From: CAVOJV01 sp963696325
GTDB lineage: Bacteria; Pseudomonadota; Gammaproteobacteria; Competibacterales; Competibacteraceae
DNA length: 64,000 bases
Assembly: GCA_963696325.1 (NCBI GenBank)
Contig: CAVOJV010000034.1
Span: 16,306-80,305 of the forward strand
Reading direction: 5' to 3'
Shown: positions 37,111-45,579 of the stretch, piece by piece
Layout: each line of letters starts with the position of its first letter
Numbering within the stretch: the first letter of the stretch is position 1
Notes under the pieces: generated by a model
Told to the model about the DNA's origin: nothing
Databases searched by the model: none
The model's input: the letters and a program-made list of their open reading frames with translations, nothing else
Program-made: the position numbers and the translations under genes

Positions 37111-37224
37111 GCAGTGACGTTCGTTGATCGTTTCGGCTCGGCGCCGAACGCCACCCTGTACATTGATCAGATACCTCCCTGTATTTCATCCCGAGGGTCG
37201 CTCACGCGGTCCCAATCTGCTCCG

Positions 37225-37339
37225 GGCAGATTGGTCACTGTTTTGTCATCGACGGGGTGTTTCAGCGCGGCCGGCGAGGGGGTGCAGTTTCATCCGGCCC
37301 TCCTGACCGACGCCGCCATCGCGCGGGTGCAGTAGCAGC
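37225..37339 (+). pseudogene. IS91-type transposase, left piece (interrupted)
   Basis: HCFVIDGVFQ near 37230-37260 and, after a one-base shift, EGVQFHPALLTDAAIARVQ up to 37332 match the middle of IS91-family transposases. A TAG follows at 37333. The gene is broken at 37339 by the IS21-family element and resumes at 41264. See the reconstruction in the findings. Confidence 0.75.
37335..37339. repeat. Target-site duplication, left copy (IS21-family insertion)
   Basis: GCAGC directly precedes the first base of the left terminal repeat (TGAGTTTG, 37340). It is repeated at 41259-41263, directly after the right end. Confidence 0.8.
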
Positions 37340-37397
37340 TGAGTTTGCTAACTTGATTTGGCCCCACTTGAAGGGATTTTGATATCGAGAGTTGGCC

Positions 37398-37408
37398 CCA
37401 CCCCCATC
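37398..37408. repeat. Target-site duplication, left copy (IS4-family insertion)
   Basis: The 11-bp sequence CCACCCCCATC abuts the left end of the inner element and is repeated exactly at 38768-38778. An 11-bp duplication is in the range known for IS4-family elements. Confidence 0.9.
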
Positions 37409-38767
37409 CTTTCTGGGGTAGGTTTTTTATGCTGCCAGAGGGACATCCTGCTCCGCTCCCCGCTTTCCTGCTCTTAACTCGGCACTGGGCCAGGGTTCGG
37501 GCACGAAACGACCGATGGGCAGGCGACGGCGATTGAGCAGCGCCACCATAATAGTGATCCAGCCTTGGCGGAAGACACTGACTAGGCGTAAGCGGGTGGC
37601 TTGACGCGAGCGCCTAGGGGAACTCAGTACCGGGGTGAGATCGGGTAGTGTGCTGGGCGGGATACGGTGGTCAGCTTCGCCCCCTACACTGAGCAACCAC
37701 AGGGTAGCCACGGCTACCGCCAACCACAGGCGTGCCGCCCGCGCGGGGTCGTTCATGCGGGTACGCTGCCACTGCCAGCCGGCCCGTTTAGTGATTTTAA
37801 AGCCTTGCTCGATCCAGGCCCGCAGCCCATACCAGCAGGCGTCGCTCGCCATCGGCGGTAAATCGGTCAGGATTAGCCAGGGGTCTTGGTAGCCGGTTTC
37901 CCAACGCGCTAGCAGGGTACAAGTCAAGCAGCGCTGGAACCCCTTAAAGGCGATCCCTTCACCTTGCCAGGCGGTGCCCGGCCGCGGGACAAAGCTGAGC
38001 AGGGGTCGGCAGAGCGGGCTACCGGCAGGCCGAAAGGTGCCCCTATTGTTGATCCGCAAGAACGGATGCCAGCCCAGGCGCACGATCCGGCGAAACAGCC
38101 AGCGGGCATACAAGCCCCGATCGGCCAACACAATCACGAGCTTCGCGCGCGGCAGGGCAGGCTGTAAGCGCCGCAGCAACCGCAACCATACTGGTCTCCA
38201 GGCCTGCTTGTGTCCCGCCGGCAGTACCGCCCAGGCCACCGGGATCGCACAGCCCCGATAGACCACACTGATCGCCAGCACCACAAACCGTTGTCCCAAC
38301 TGGGTGGCATCCAGCGCCAGCGCCAGTTGGCTCCCTTCCCACCCGCGCAGTACCCAGGCCAACAGCGGCGCAAAGCAGTTCTCCACCACCAACGCTTGGC
38401 GTCGGCTGCCTCGCTTGGCCCGTGCTTCGTAGCAAAACTCCCGCAACTGTTGACGTACCGTATTCTCTTTACGCCCCAACCACGCGGCCAGCCAGCTAGC
38501 CACCGCGCTCAGGGCACAGGAGCGGGCCAGTACCATTCCCAAACTCCATAATGCCAATACGGTTGCTTGGGGTTTACTCAGGTGCGGCAAGTGGGTAGTC
38601 ACTTCCGTGGTCCATTGATACACTGCGTTCTGGCAAGCCATCGGGGGTCTCCGGAGGTAAGGGGAGAGAAGATTCCCACACCATGCCTCACACCACGATG
38701 GCTTGCCAAGTACCTCATTCAACCATGCTCGGTAGTGCCAAGTTGCTTAAAAACCTACCCCAGAAAG
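37409..38767 (-). mobile_element. Intact IS4-family insertion sequence (1359 bp)
   Basis: Terminal inverted repeats of 19 bp or more, CTTTCTGGGGTAGGTTTTT at the left and its complement at the right, enclose one transposase gene read leftward. Exact 11-bp target duplications flank it. It lies in the leader of the IS21-family element, between its left end and istA, so it may block istA expression. Confidence 0.92.
37427..38722 (-). CDS. IS4-family transposase
   Basis: This DDE transposase of up to 431 aa shows ALDATQLGQRF (first Asp), VLADRGLYARWLF (second Asp) and YGLRAWIEQGFKITK, which fits the YREK signature Y-2-R-3-E-6-K of IS4 exactly. The start is uncertain: 38722 is the longest, while an ATG at 38641 (MACQNAVYQW) would give 404 aa. 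The frame is uninterrupted, so the element may still be active. Confidence 0.93.
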   Translation of the reverse strand: MNEVLGKPSWCEAWCGNLLSPYLRRPPMACQNAVYQWTTEVTTHLPHLSKPQATVLALWSLGMVLARSCALSAVASWLAAWLGRKENTVRQQLREFCYEARAKRGSRRQALVVENCFAPLLAWVLRGWEGSQLALALDATQLGQRFVVLAISVVYRGCAIPVAWAVLPAGHKQAWRPVWLRLLRRLQPALPRAKLVIVLADRGLYARWLFRRIVRLGWHPFLRINNRGTFRPAGSPLCRPLLSFVPRPGTAWQGEGIAFKGFQRCLTCTLLARWETGYQDPWLILTDLPPMASDACWYGLRAWIEQGFKITKRAGWQWQRTRMNDPARAARLWLAVAVATLWLLSVGGEADHRIPPSTLPDLTPVLSSPRRSRQATRLRLVSVFRQGWITIMVALLNRRRLPIGRFVPEPWPSAELRAGKRGAEQDVPLAA

Positions 38768-38778
38768 CCACCCCCATC
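38768..38778. repeat. Target-site duplication, right copy (IS4-family insertion)
   Basis: CCACCCCCATC is identical to 37398-37408 and directly follows the right terminal repeat of the inner element. Confidence 0.9.
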
Positions 38779-38834
38779 CCCCTTTGCCGTAGTCTGTGGC
38801 GCTCGATGTCACAGTAACAGCGAGGGTATGAGAG

Positions 38835-40403
38835 GTGACCAAAGTGGAGCTATTTGAGCTGATCAGACGCGACTATTACGTCGGGGGCCACGGCATCCGA
38901 CACCTTGCTCAGCTGCGGCAAGTGCATCGGCGGACGGTGCGGCAAGCGCTGGCAGCGGCACTCCCTCCGCGGCGGAAGGCGCCGGTGCGAGAACCCTGGG
39001 TGTTAACGCGGGCCTTGCGGCAGGTCATTGATGGCTGGCTGGCCGCGGATCGGGAGGCGCCGCCCAAGCAGCGGCATACCGGGACCCGGGTTTATCAGCG
39101 GTTAGTCCGGGAGCACGGCTACCCGGGAGCGGCAGTGACCGTGCGGAGGTACGTGAGCCAGCAACGACGCGGGTGGGGTCCGCCGGCAGAAGCCTTGGTA
39201 CCGCAAAGCTATGGGCCGGGTGAGGAGGCGCAGGTGGATTGGTAGGAGGCGGCGGTGGATTTCCCCGAGGGGCGGCGAACCGTGCCGTTTTTTGTCATGC
39301 GCGCCTGCTGCAGTGGCCGGGAGTTTCATCGGGCCTGTTGGTGCCAGACCCAGCAAGCCTTCCTGGAAGCGCACGTCGCGGCCTTCGCAGACTTTGGCGG
39401 GGTTTTTGCCCGGCTCCGGTATGACAACCTGGGGTTGGCGGTGAAAAAGGTGCTGCGCGGGCGGCGCCGGGAGGAGACAGACCGGTTCATCGCCCTGCGT
39501 TCCCATTACTTGTTGGCGGCCGACTTCTGCCAACCGGGCTTGGCCGGCGCCCATGAAAAAGGCGGGGTGGAGGGGACGGTGGGCCGGTTCCGGCGGAATC
39601 ACCTGGTCCCGGTCCCGGTCATGGCGGACTTGGCGGCGTTAAATAGCTATCTCCACCGGGCCTGCGAAGCCGACGGGGGGAGGCAGATCACGGGCCGGGA
39701 CCGTTCGGTCGCGATGGACTGGACGCAAGCGCAAGGGGTGTTGCGGCCATTACCGGCGACGCCGTTTGCCACGGCGGAGGTGCTGACCTGTCGGGTGGAC
39801 AGCAGTAGCCGCGTCCGCGTCCGCACCAACCACTACTCGGTGCCGGTGGCGTTGGTAGGCCAGCCGGTGGAGGTACAGCTGCATGCCCAGCACTTGGAGG
39901 TGCTACACAAGGGGCGGAGCGTGGCCACCCATGAACGACTGCCAGGCCGGTTTGGGGAGCACTGGGTGCTGGATCACTACTGGGAGCGGTTGCAGGTCAA
40001 GCCGGGTGCCCTGGCGAACGCCCGCGCCCTGCGCCAAGCCCGCGAGACCGGTCAGTGGCCCCCCGGGTATGACCGCTTGTTCGGGGTGTTGAAACAGCGC
40101 TATGGGGACACCGAGGGGACTCGGCAGCTGCTCCAGGTGCTTCTGCTGCATCGCGACAACGACTCGGCGGCAGTGCATCAGGCCGTCACGCAGGCGGTAG
40201 CCCTGGGTTGCTGCGACGCCGGGGCGATTGCGGTCCTGGTGCGTCAGCAGGGAGCCTGTCCCGCCCCGCCAGCGGTGGTTGGGGAATTGGGAGCCCTCGC
40301 CCGCTACGGTCAGACCCGTCCGGAGAGTCTGCACATCTATGATGGCCTGCGGCCGAGTCAAGCGGTGGAGGTGACCCATGGCGGCCCCAGCGCTAGGGCT
40401 TAA
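38835..40403 (+). pseudogene. istA: IS21-family transposase IstA, split by an in-frame TAG
   Basis: One frame runs 523 codons from a GTG at 38835 to 40403 but holds a TAG at 39243-39245. The first part (136 aa) has a helix-turn-helix start and ends EEAQVDW. The second resumes EAAVDFPEGRRTVPFFVM and has the DDE core (DFGGVFARLRYDN) and NHYSVPVALVGQPVEV. Relatives read QVDWGEA, so TAG probably replaced a Gly codon. The end overlaps istB by 26 bp. Confidence 0.88.
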
Positions 40404-41148
40404 AGCCCTGTGTCAGACCCTAAAGCTGCCCACGGTAGCCCGCGAGGCGGAACGCTTAGCGGAAGCCGCCCACCGGCAAGGGCAGGGACCGCTGCCCTAC
40501 CTCCAGCAGGTACTGGAACTGGAAGTCGCCGAGCGGGCAGCCCATCGAGCGGCCCGGCGACTCAAGGAAGCCGGGTTCCCGTTGCCCAAGACCCTGGCCA
40601 GCTTCGACTTCCGGCGTGCCCCGGCGCTCCCGGAAGTGCAGATCCGGCAGTTGGCCGAGGGCGACTACATCGACCGGGCTGAAACCGTGATCCTGATGGG
40701 GGAACCGGGTACGGGCAAGACACACTTGGCGACCGCCCTGGGGGTAGCGGCGGCCAACCAGGGGCGGGCGGTACGCTTTGCCAGTGCCGGGCGACTGGTC
40801 AATGAACTGGTTGAAGCCAAGGATGCCCGCGAGTTAGGGCGGCTCGTGGGCCGCTACCGTCGGCTGGATTTACTCGTCCTCGATGAACTGGGTTACCTGC
40901 CGCTCAGCAAGGCCGATGCCGAACTGCTGTTTCAGGTGCTCAGCGAGCGCCATGAACGGCGGGCCTTGGTGTTGACCACTAATCTGCCCTTCGGGGAGTG
41001 GACCGCGGTCTTCCCGGATCCCCGCCTCTGTCGGGCCGTGATTGATCGACTCACCCACCGGGCGCACCTCATCGAAACCGGCCTGCAGTCCATCCGCCTT
41101 CAGGAGGCCCTGCGTCGCCATCCGTCAACCGCACCACCGGAGGGCTAA
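40378..41148 (+). CDS. istB: IS21-family helper ATPase IstB
   Basis: This 256-aa AAA+ ATPase assists IstA in target choice. Walker A is GEPGTGKTHLATALG (about residues 105-112 onward), Walker B is LLVLDELGYLP, and sensor 1 is VLTTNLPFGEW. The frame is intact. It overlaps the 3' end of istA, which is normal and suggests coupled translation. Confidence 0.95.
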   Translation: MAAPALGLKALCQTLKLPTVAREAERLAEAAHRQGQGPLPYLQQVLELEVAERAAHRAARRLKEAGFPLPKTLASFDFRRAPALPEVQIRQLAEGDYIDRAETVILMGEPGTGKTHLATALGVAAANQGRAVRFASAGRLVNELVEAKDARELGRLVGRYRRLDLLVLDELGYLPLSKADAELLFQVLSERHERRALVLTTNLPFGEWTAVFPDPRLCRAVIDRLTHRAHLIETGLQSIRLQEALRRHPSTAPPEG

Positions 41149-41258
41149 AAGACTACCACCACAACCGGCTCTCTCTGGGGAGAGAGCCTCCATGAACAGC
41201 AACGTGGTGGGGCCAAATCAGATTATCAAAGTGGGGCCAATGCAAGTTGACAAACTCA

Positions 41259-41263
41259 GCAGC
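41259..41263. repeat. Target-site duplication, right copy (IS21-family insertion)
   Basis: GCAGC directly follows the right end of the IS21-family element and matches 37335-37339. Confidence 0.8.
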
Positions 41264-41760
41264 CCCGGCGACGGGTGCTGAAGCGCTTCCAACGCCGTGA
41301 TTGGTTGTCACCGGAGGCGGTCGAGACGATGCGGGGATGGGACCACGGCGGTGGCAAATCATGATGCACATCCGTGTGCCTTACCCGATGGGTGGCTTGC
41401 AGCCGTGCAGATCGGCTTTCCTGCCGATTTGTCGCTAACGCTGAGGTCTGGGTGCTCGCCTGGGATCGGGCCGGGTTGGAACGGCTGGTGCGCTACTGTG
41501 CCCGGCCAATCTTCGCCGGCGAAGGGTTGGCCTGGCTGGAGCCGGGCCAACGCCTGGTGTATCACCTCCCCAAACCCCGGCCCGATGGGCAAACCGTCCT
41601 GCAGCTCACGCCGCTGGAGTTCTCGGCGCACCTCGCCGCCCCGGTGTGTCGCCGCCGCGCAAGCACCGCTATCGCTATCACTGGGGTGGTGGCGCCGAAC
41701 GCCCCGCTGCGCGTGCTTCGGTCACGGAGCCACCGTGTTCGATCTTTAGCCGTGAGAGGT
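41264..41760 (+). pseudogene. IS91-type transposase, right piece (interrupted and decayed)
   Basis: The frame continues directly from the left piece: VLKRFQRRDWLSPEAVETM then RGWDHGGG (to about 41358) and a stop. After a decayed stretch another frame reads WDRAGLERLVRYCARP, LVYHLPKPRPDGQTVLQLTP and ITGVVAPNAPLR, all classic IS91 transposase segments. At least one frameshift and several small losses are present. No IS91 terminal sequences were recognised. Confidence 0.8.
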
Positions 41761-41872
41761 CTGCCTGAGCCAACTCGCACCTGCCTGCAGGCGTGCGTCT
41801 GCATGCACTCGCCTGTGAGAAAACGCAAAGGCAGAATTATGACCTAAAGCACCCCGGCTGTGACCGGGACCG

Positions 41873-43075
41873 TTACCAGCCCGGCTCGCGCTCGGGGCTT
41901 GCGCTGATCTTGTGAACGGACAGGTCCGCCCCGTTAAATTCCTGTTCAGGGTCCAGACGGATGCCCACGATCCACTTCAGGCCTCCGTAGACGATTAGCC
42001 CACCTCCCAACGCGACGACGACACCCAGGCCTGTGCCAATCAGTTGAGATGCGATGCTCACCCCACCCAGTCCCCCGAGCACTTTGGTGCCGAATATGCC
42101 GGCGGCGATGCCGCCCCATGCCCCGCAGAGTCCATGCAGCGGCCACACACCGAGCACGTCATCGATCTTCCAGCGGTTCTGAGTCAGCGTGAACAGCAGC
42201 ACGAACAGCGCGCCCGCGACGGCCCCGGTCACCAGAGCTCCCACCGGGTGCATGAGGTCAGAGCCGGCACAGATGGCCACCAGCCCCGCCAACGGCCCGT
42301 TGTGAACAAACCCCGGGTCGCTGCGGCTGATGAACAGCGCCGCCAGCGTGCCGCCCGCCATCGCCATCAGGGAGTTAACGGCGACCAGCCCGCTGATCTT
42401 GTCGATGGTCTGGGCTGACATGACGTTGAAGCCGAACCACCCCACCGACAGTACCCACGCACCCAGAGCCAGGAATGGAATGCTGGACGGCGGGTGCGCC
42501 GAGACCTCCCCGTCTTTACTGTAACGGCCGCGCCGCGCCCCCAGCAGCAATACTGCGGCGAGCCCGATCCAGCCGCCCATGGCATGCACCACTACCGACC
42601 CGGCGAAGTCATGGAAGGCAGCGCCGAACTGCGAGGTCAGCCAGTCCTGCAAGCCGAAGTGACCGTTCCAGGCGATCCCCTCGAAAAAGGGATAGACGAA
42701 GCCGACCAATGCGAACGTGCCAGCCAACTGCGGATGAAAGCGCGCGCGCTCGGCGATCCCGCCTGAAACGATTGCCGGGATGGCGGCCGCAAAGGTCAAC
42801 AAAAAGAAAAACTTCGTCAGCTCGTAACCACTCTTGGCAGCCAGGCTTTCGGTGCCGGTGAGGAAACTGGTGCCGTAGGCAATCCCGTACCCTATGAAGA
42901 AATAGGCGATGGTGGACATGGCGAAATCGGCCAGGATCTTCACCAGCGCGTTCACCTGGTTCTTGCGTCGAACCGTGCCCAGTTCCAGGAAGGCGAAGCC
43001 GGCGTGCATCGCCAGCACCATCACCGCCCCGAGCAGGACGAACAGGACGTCTGCATTCGTTTTAAGGTTTTCCAT
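41873..43075 (-). CDS. amt: Ammonium transporter
   Basis: This 400-aa inner-membrane Amt/Mep/Rh channel has about 11 spans and starts MENLKTNADVLFVLLGAVMV. Signature pieces are FAFLELGTVRRKNQ, SGGIAERARF and the twin-His pore regions GSVVVHAMGG and PLHGLCGAWGG. The frame is open to 43189, but ATG 43075 with AGAGGGAG upstream is the family start. No glnK (PII) gene is beside it, which is unusual. It is intact amid decayed DNA. Confidence 0.95.
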   Translation of the reverse strand: MENLKTNADVLFVLLGAVMVLAMHAGFAFLELGTVRRKNQVNALVKILADFAMSTIAYFFIGYGIAYGTSFLTGTESLAAKSGYELTKFFFLLTFAAAIPAIVSGGIAERARFHPQLAGTFALVGFVYPFFEGIAWNGHFGLQDWLTSQFGAAFHDFAGSVVVHAMGGWIGLAAVLLLGARRGRYSKDGEVSAHPPSSIPFLALGAWVLSVGWFGFNVMSAQTIDKISGLVAVNSLMAMAGGTLAALFISRSDPGFVHNGPLAGLVAICAGSDLMHPVGALVTGAVAGALFVLLFTLTQNRWKIDDVLGVWPLHGLCGAWGGIAAGIFGTKVLGGLGGVSIASQLIGTGLGVVVALGGGLIVYGGLKWIVGIRLDPEQEFNGADLSVHKISASPEREPGW

Positions 43076-43442
43076 CGCTCCCTCTTGGTGGTTTCTTGGC
43101 GAGATAGGCCTTCCGGGGCAAAAAAGCGGCCGCAGCAGGCGACTGCGGAGCCGTTCCGCATCTATCACGTCTAAACAGCTAGTTGCCAAAGTTACCTCAA
43201 GTAAGAATGAAGGTCTATGCTTAAATCAATGAGCGAACTGCGAAATAATGCACGTCAATTGGACATCCGTTTTTCCCCGCACAAGGGAGACAGCCGCAGC
43301 CAACGCCGAAATCCCCCCGACCTGGTAATGAACCGAGCTTGCTGTCTCCGAAACATAGGCCCGGGCCAGGCACAGCCTGGGCTGACGCGGCACTGCAATA
43401 GAATTCGCTTTGGCTCCTGCAATCCTCCATCTTTCGGATCCC
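43076..43442. other. Intergenic region between divergent amt and gspE/pilB-type fragment
   Basis: This is about 370 bp with no supported gene. It should hold the amt promoter. I saw no clear sigma-54 (GG-N10-GC) or sigma-70 site by eye. Confidence 0.4.
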
Positions 43443-43975
43443 ATGGCCGCTTCCGCTACTCCGATACGGATCGTGACCATACAACGCCAGCCCGACCGGT
43501 GCCTGGCGCTGGACGAGGTGCTACGCGATCTTATCGCAGATGGACTGGTGACGCAGGAGACAGCCGATGTTCTGGCCGCCTCCAAGCACTTGTGCCGGAC
43601 CGATATCCATCCCCTAGTGGTCATCGCCGATCAGGAATCGAAGGATCCGCGCCGGCCGCTCGGTCTGGAGACGCCGACCGAGTGGCTGGCCGGGAAAGTC
43701 GGGCTGCCCTACCTGCACATCGATCCCTTCAAAGTCGACTTCGCCGCCGGGACCAAGGTGATGTCCAACGCCTACGCTACGCGCTTCCGCATTCTCCCGG
43801 TCGAGGTCACCACCAGGGAAGCCGTCATCGCCACCTGCCAACCGTACGTGCGTTAGTGGGAAGGCGAACTCGGACAGATCCTGCGGCTGAGGATCAAGCG
43901 GGTGCTGGCCAACCTGCAGGACATCGAGAATTATCAGGTCGAGTTCTACAACCTGACGCGTCCGGTCAAAGGCGC
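43443..43975 (+). pseudogene. GspE/PilB-type secretion ATPase, N-terminal domain remnant
   Basis: The frame from ATG 43443 has VLRDLIADGLVTQETADVL and EWLAGKVGLPYLHIDPFKVD, then EAVIATCQPYVR, typical of the N-terminal domain of type II secretion/type IV pilus ATPases. A TAG stands at 43854-43856, where relatives continue. The same frame then reads WEGELGQILRLRIKRVLANL and VEFYNLTRPVKGA, and similarity stops near 43975. The whole ATPase domain is missing. Confidence 0.82.
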
Positions 43976-44559
43976 CTGCGCTGGCAGGCGGCTGACCTGC
44001 AGCGGGCGAGACAGCGAGTGCTTGATGACTGCTCCGCCGCCGATTGCCGGGTCGTGTTGGAATTTGGCCCCGGGGGTAATGCGGTACGCTTGCCTTGGGC
44101 CGTGGGGGCCTCGGGGTGGGTCTGGGCGACACGCCGGCCGCCGAGGCCGGCGCGCGGGATGAATGCAGGCGTGATGGTCAGGATGGTCGCCTCGCTCCCG
44201 CCGAGTGCGATCGATGAAATAGGATCACGGTGCGATAGTGCACGTCACGGGGGCGACGGGGCTAGCGCGTCGCTCATCTCGCTCAGGTATGCAAATAGCG
44301 TCTGATATCCATTCCCAATCAGTCAGTTAGCGATGTGTGTAATGGGCAGCATTTTAAAGAGGGTAATGAAACTGGAGGGGGTAACTTCTTCATGATCGAA
44401 CCCCACCGGATGCCTTTGGCTCCAAAAAACTCAACATCAAGGCCAGCAAAGGCATTTTATAATACATTGATTGAAAAGAACTTTTCAAAAGGCGGGAATT
44501 GCTGCTAAAATAATGGACAAGTAATAATGAAACAATTCCAAGATAAAGTTTCTGTGGAA
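43976..44559. other. Non-coding junction; composition shifts from GC-rich to AT-rich
   Basis: I see no gene. Up to about 44290 the DNA is GC-rich with scrambled frames; after about 44300 it becomes AT-rich and leads into the GT2 gene. ATGCCTTTG (44410-44418) and its inverse CAAAGGCAT (44447-44455) followed by TTTTAT could form a long-loop hairpin. Confidence 0.4.
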
Positions 44560-45579
44560 TTATTTCTGAACATTCTTTGGAGCAATGAAAGAAAATTCTG
44601 CCGGACGAACTTTTTTGAACATTTGCAACGCCAACTTAGGAGAAAAAAGAATCAACCAACCGAAAAAAGTAAGTTTTGGCTTGCGGAAAAATTTATTGGC
44701 TTCGGCGATGTGCGTTTGCGCTTTTTTGTATTCGCCGTTTGTCAGACATAATTTGCCTTTTTCTAGTTCTAATCCGGCTTCATACAAAGCCATCTGTTTT
44801 TGCCAAATTTCAGTTTCGCGCGGGTCAAAATCGTATTTCTTTTTTATAGCTTCGAGAGCGTGAATGTTGCGCTCGGAGCGATTAACGTTGCTTCCCGAAA
44901 GATTGTCGGTGCGGACGCGGTATTTTAGTAAAATCTCGCGCTGATAGCCGATGTTTGCGCCCATTTTTGCAAACCGAAACCATAAATCAAAGTCTTGAGC
45001 GCGCGGCATTTTAACGTCAAATGTGCCGAATCTTTTGAGCAAATCTTTTTTCAAAACCGTGCCGGAAGTTATCACGTTGCATTCTTCGTTTATCAAACTC
45101 AAGGTCGTAACTTCGCCGACGGAAGGCGCATTTTTCATAAAACTTCTGCCTTCAAAAAGCTCTTCGCCAAAGATTTCTGCATCGCAATAAACCATGTCGA
45201 GATCTTCTTTTTCGAGAAAATCAATTTGCGATTCTAAAAAGCTTGGAAGCCAAATGTCGTCGCCATCGAGAAAGGCAAAAAGTTCGCCGCGAGCTATCGA
45301 AATCGCCGAATTTCGCGCCGTTGACGCGCCCGCATTTGCCTGTTTTCTGTAAATTATTCTGTCAAAAAAAGGCGTGAGCACAGTTTCAAGTTTTTCTGTG
45401 TCTTTCGAGCCGTCGTTGACAATAATTATTTCGTAATCTTTGTAAGTTTGTGCGAGAACAGAAGTTAAAGCTTCAGCGATATAAGACGCGATATTGTACG
45501 CCGGAATAATCACGCTCACTTTCGGCTTCGGCGCGGTAGGCAAAACATGTTTTTCTCTTTCCATGTTCGTCAGAGTCAT
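44560..45579 (-). CDS. Glycosyltransferase family 2
   Basis: This 339-aa GT-A enzyme has KVSVIIPAYNIASYIAEAL near residue 20, the IIIVNDGSKD loop and the metal-binding FAFLDGDDIW (DGDD), then YCDAEIFGEE. A C-terminal helical tail of about 90 residues ends near the conserved FFGWLILFSPKLALQMF. Codons are AT-rich (AAA, TTT, GAA), unlike the backbone. It begins one base after the FkbM gene ends, so the two form a transferred operon. Confidence 0.9.
   Translation of the reverse strand: MTLTNMEREKHVLPTAPKPKVSVIIPAYNIASYIAEALTSVLAQTYKDYEIIIVNDGSKDTEKLETVLTPFFDRIIYRKQANAGASTARNSAISIARGELFAFLDGDDIWLPSFLESQIDFLEKEDLDMVYCDAEIFGEELFEGRSFMKNAPSVGEVTTLSLINEECNVITSGTVLKKDLLKRFGTFDVKMPRAQDFDLWFRFAKMGANIGYQREILLKYRVRTDNLSGSNVNRSERNIHALEAIKKKYDFDPRETEIWQKQMALYEAGLELEKGKLCLTNGEYKKAQTHIAEANKFFRKPKLTFFGWLILFSPKLALQMFKKVRPAEFSFIAPKNVQK

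Larger units (their letters stand above)
37340..41258 (+). mobile_element. IS21-family element carrying a nested IS4-family element
   Basis: The ends are inverted repeats. The left is TGAGTTTGCTAACTTG and the right, read inward, is TGAGTTTGTCAACTTG; both are followed by TTGGCCCCACTT. Extra copies of GGCCCCAC occur inside both ends (near 37395 and 41211), as in IS21 elements with multiple terminal repeats. It is flanked by 5-bp GCAGC duplications. It carries istA (broken by a TAG) and istB. Without the nested IS4 and one duplicated target copy it would be about 2.55 kb. Confidence 0.9.

Noticed and set aside
37114..37224. Extension of the IS91-type piece or of the regA-type fragment into this stretch
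   Set aside because: No segment matches either family by eye; it is left unassigned.
43217..44305. 362-aa frame over the gspE/pilB-type fragment
   Set aside because: It is an Arg/Pro-rich shadow; the true remnant lies in another frame starting at 43443.
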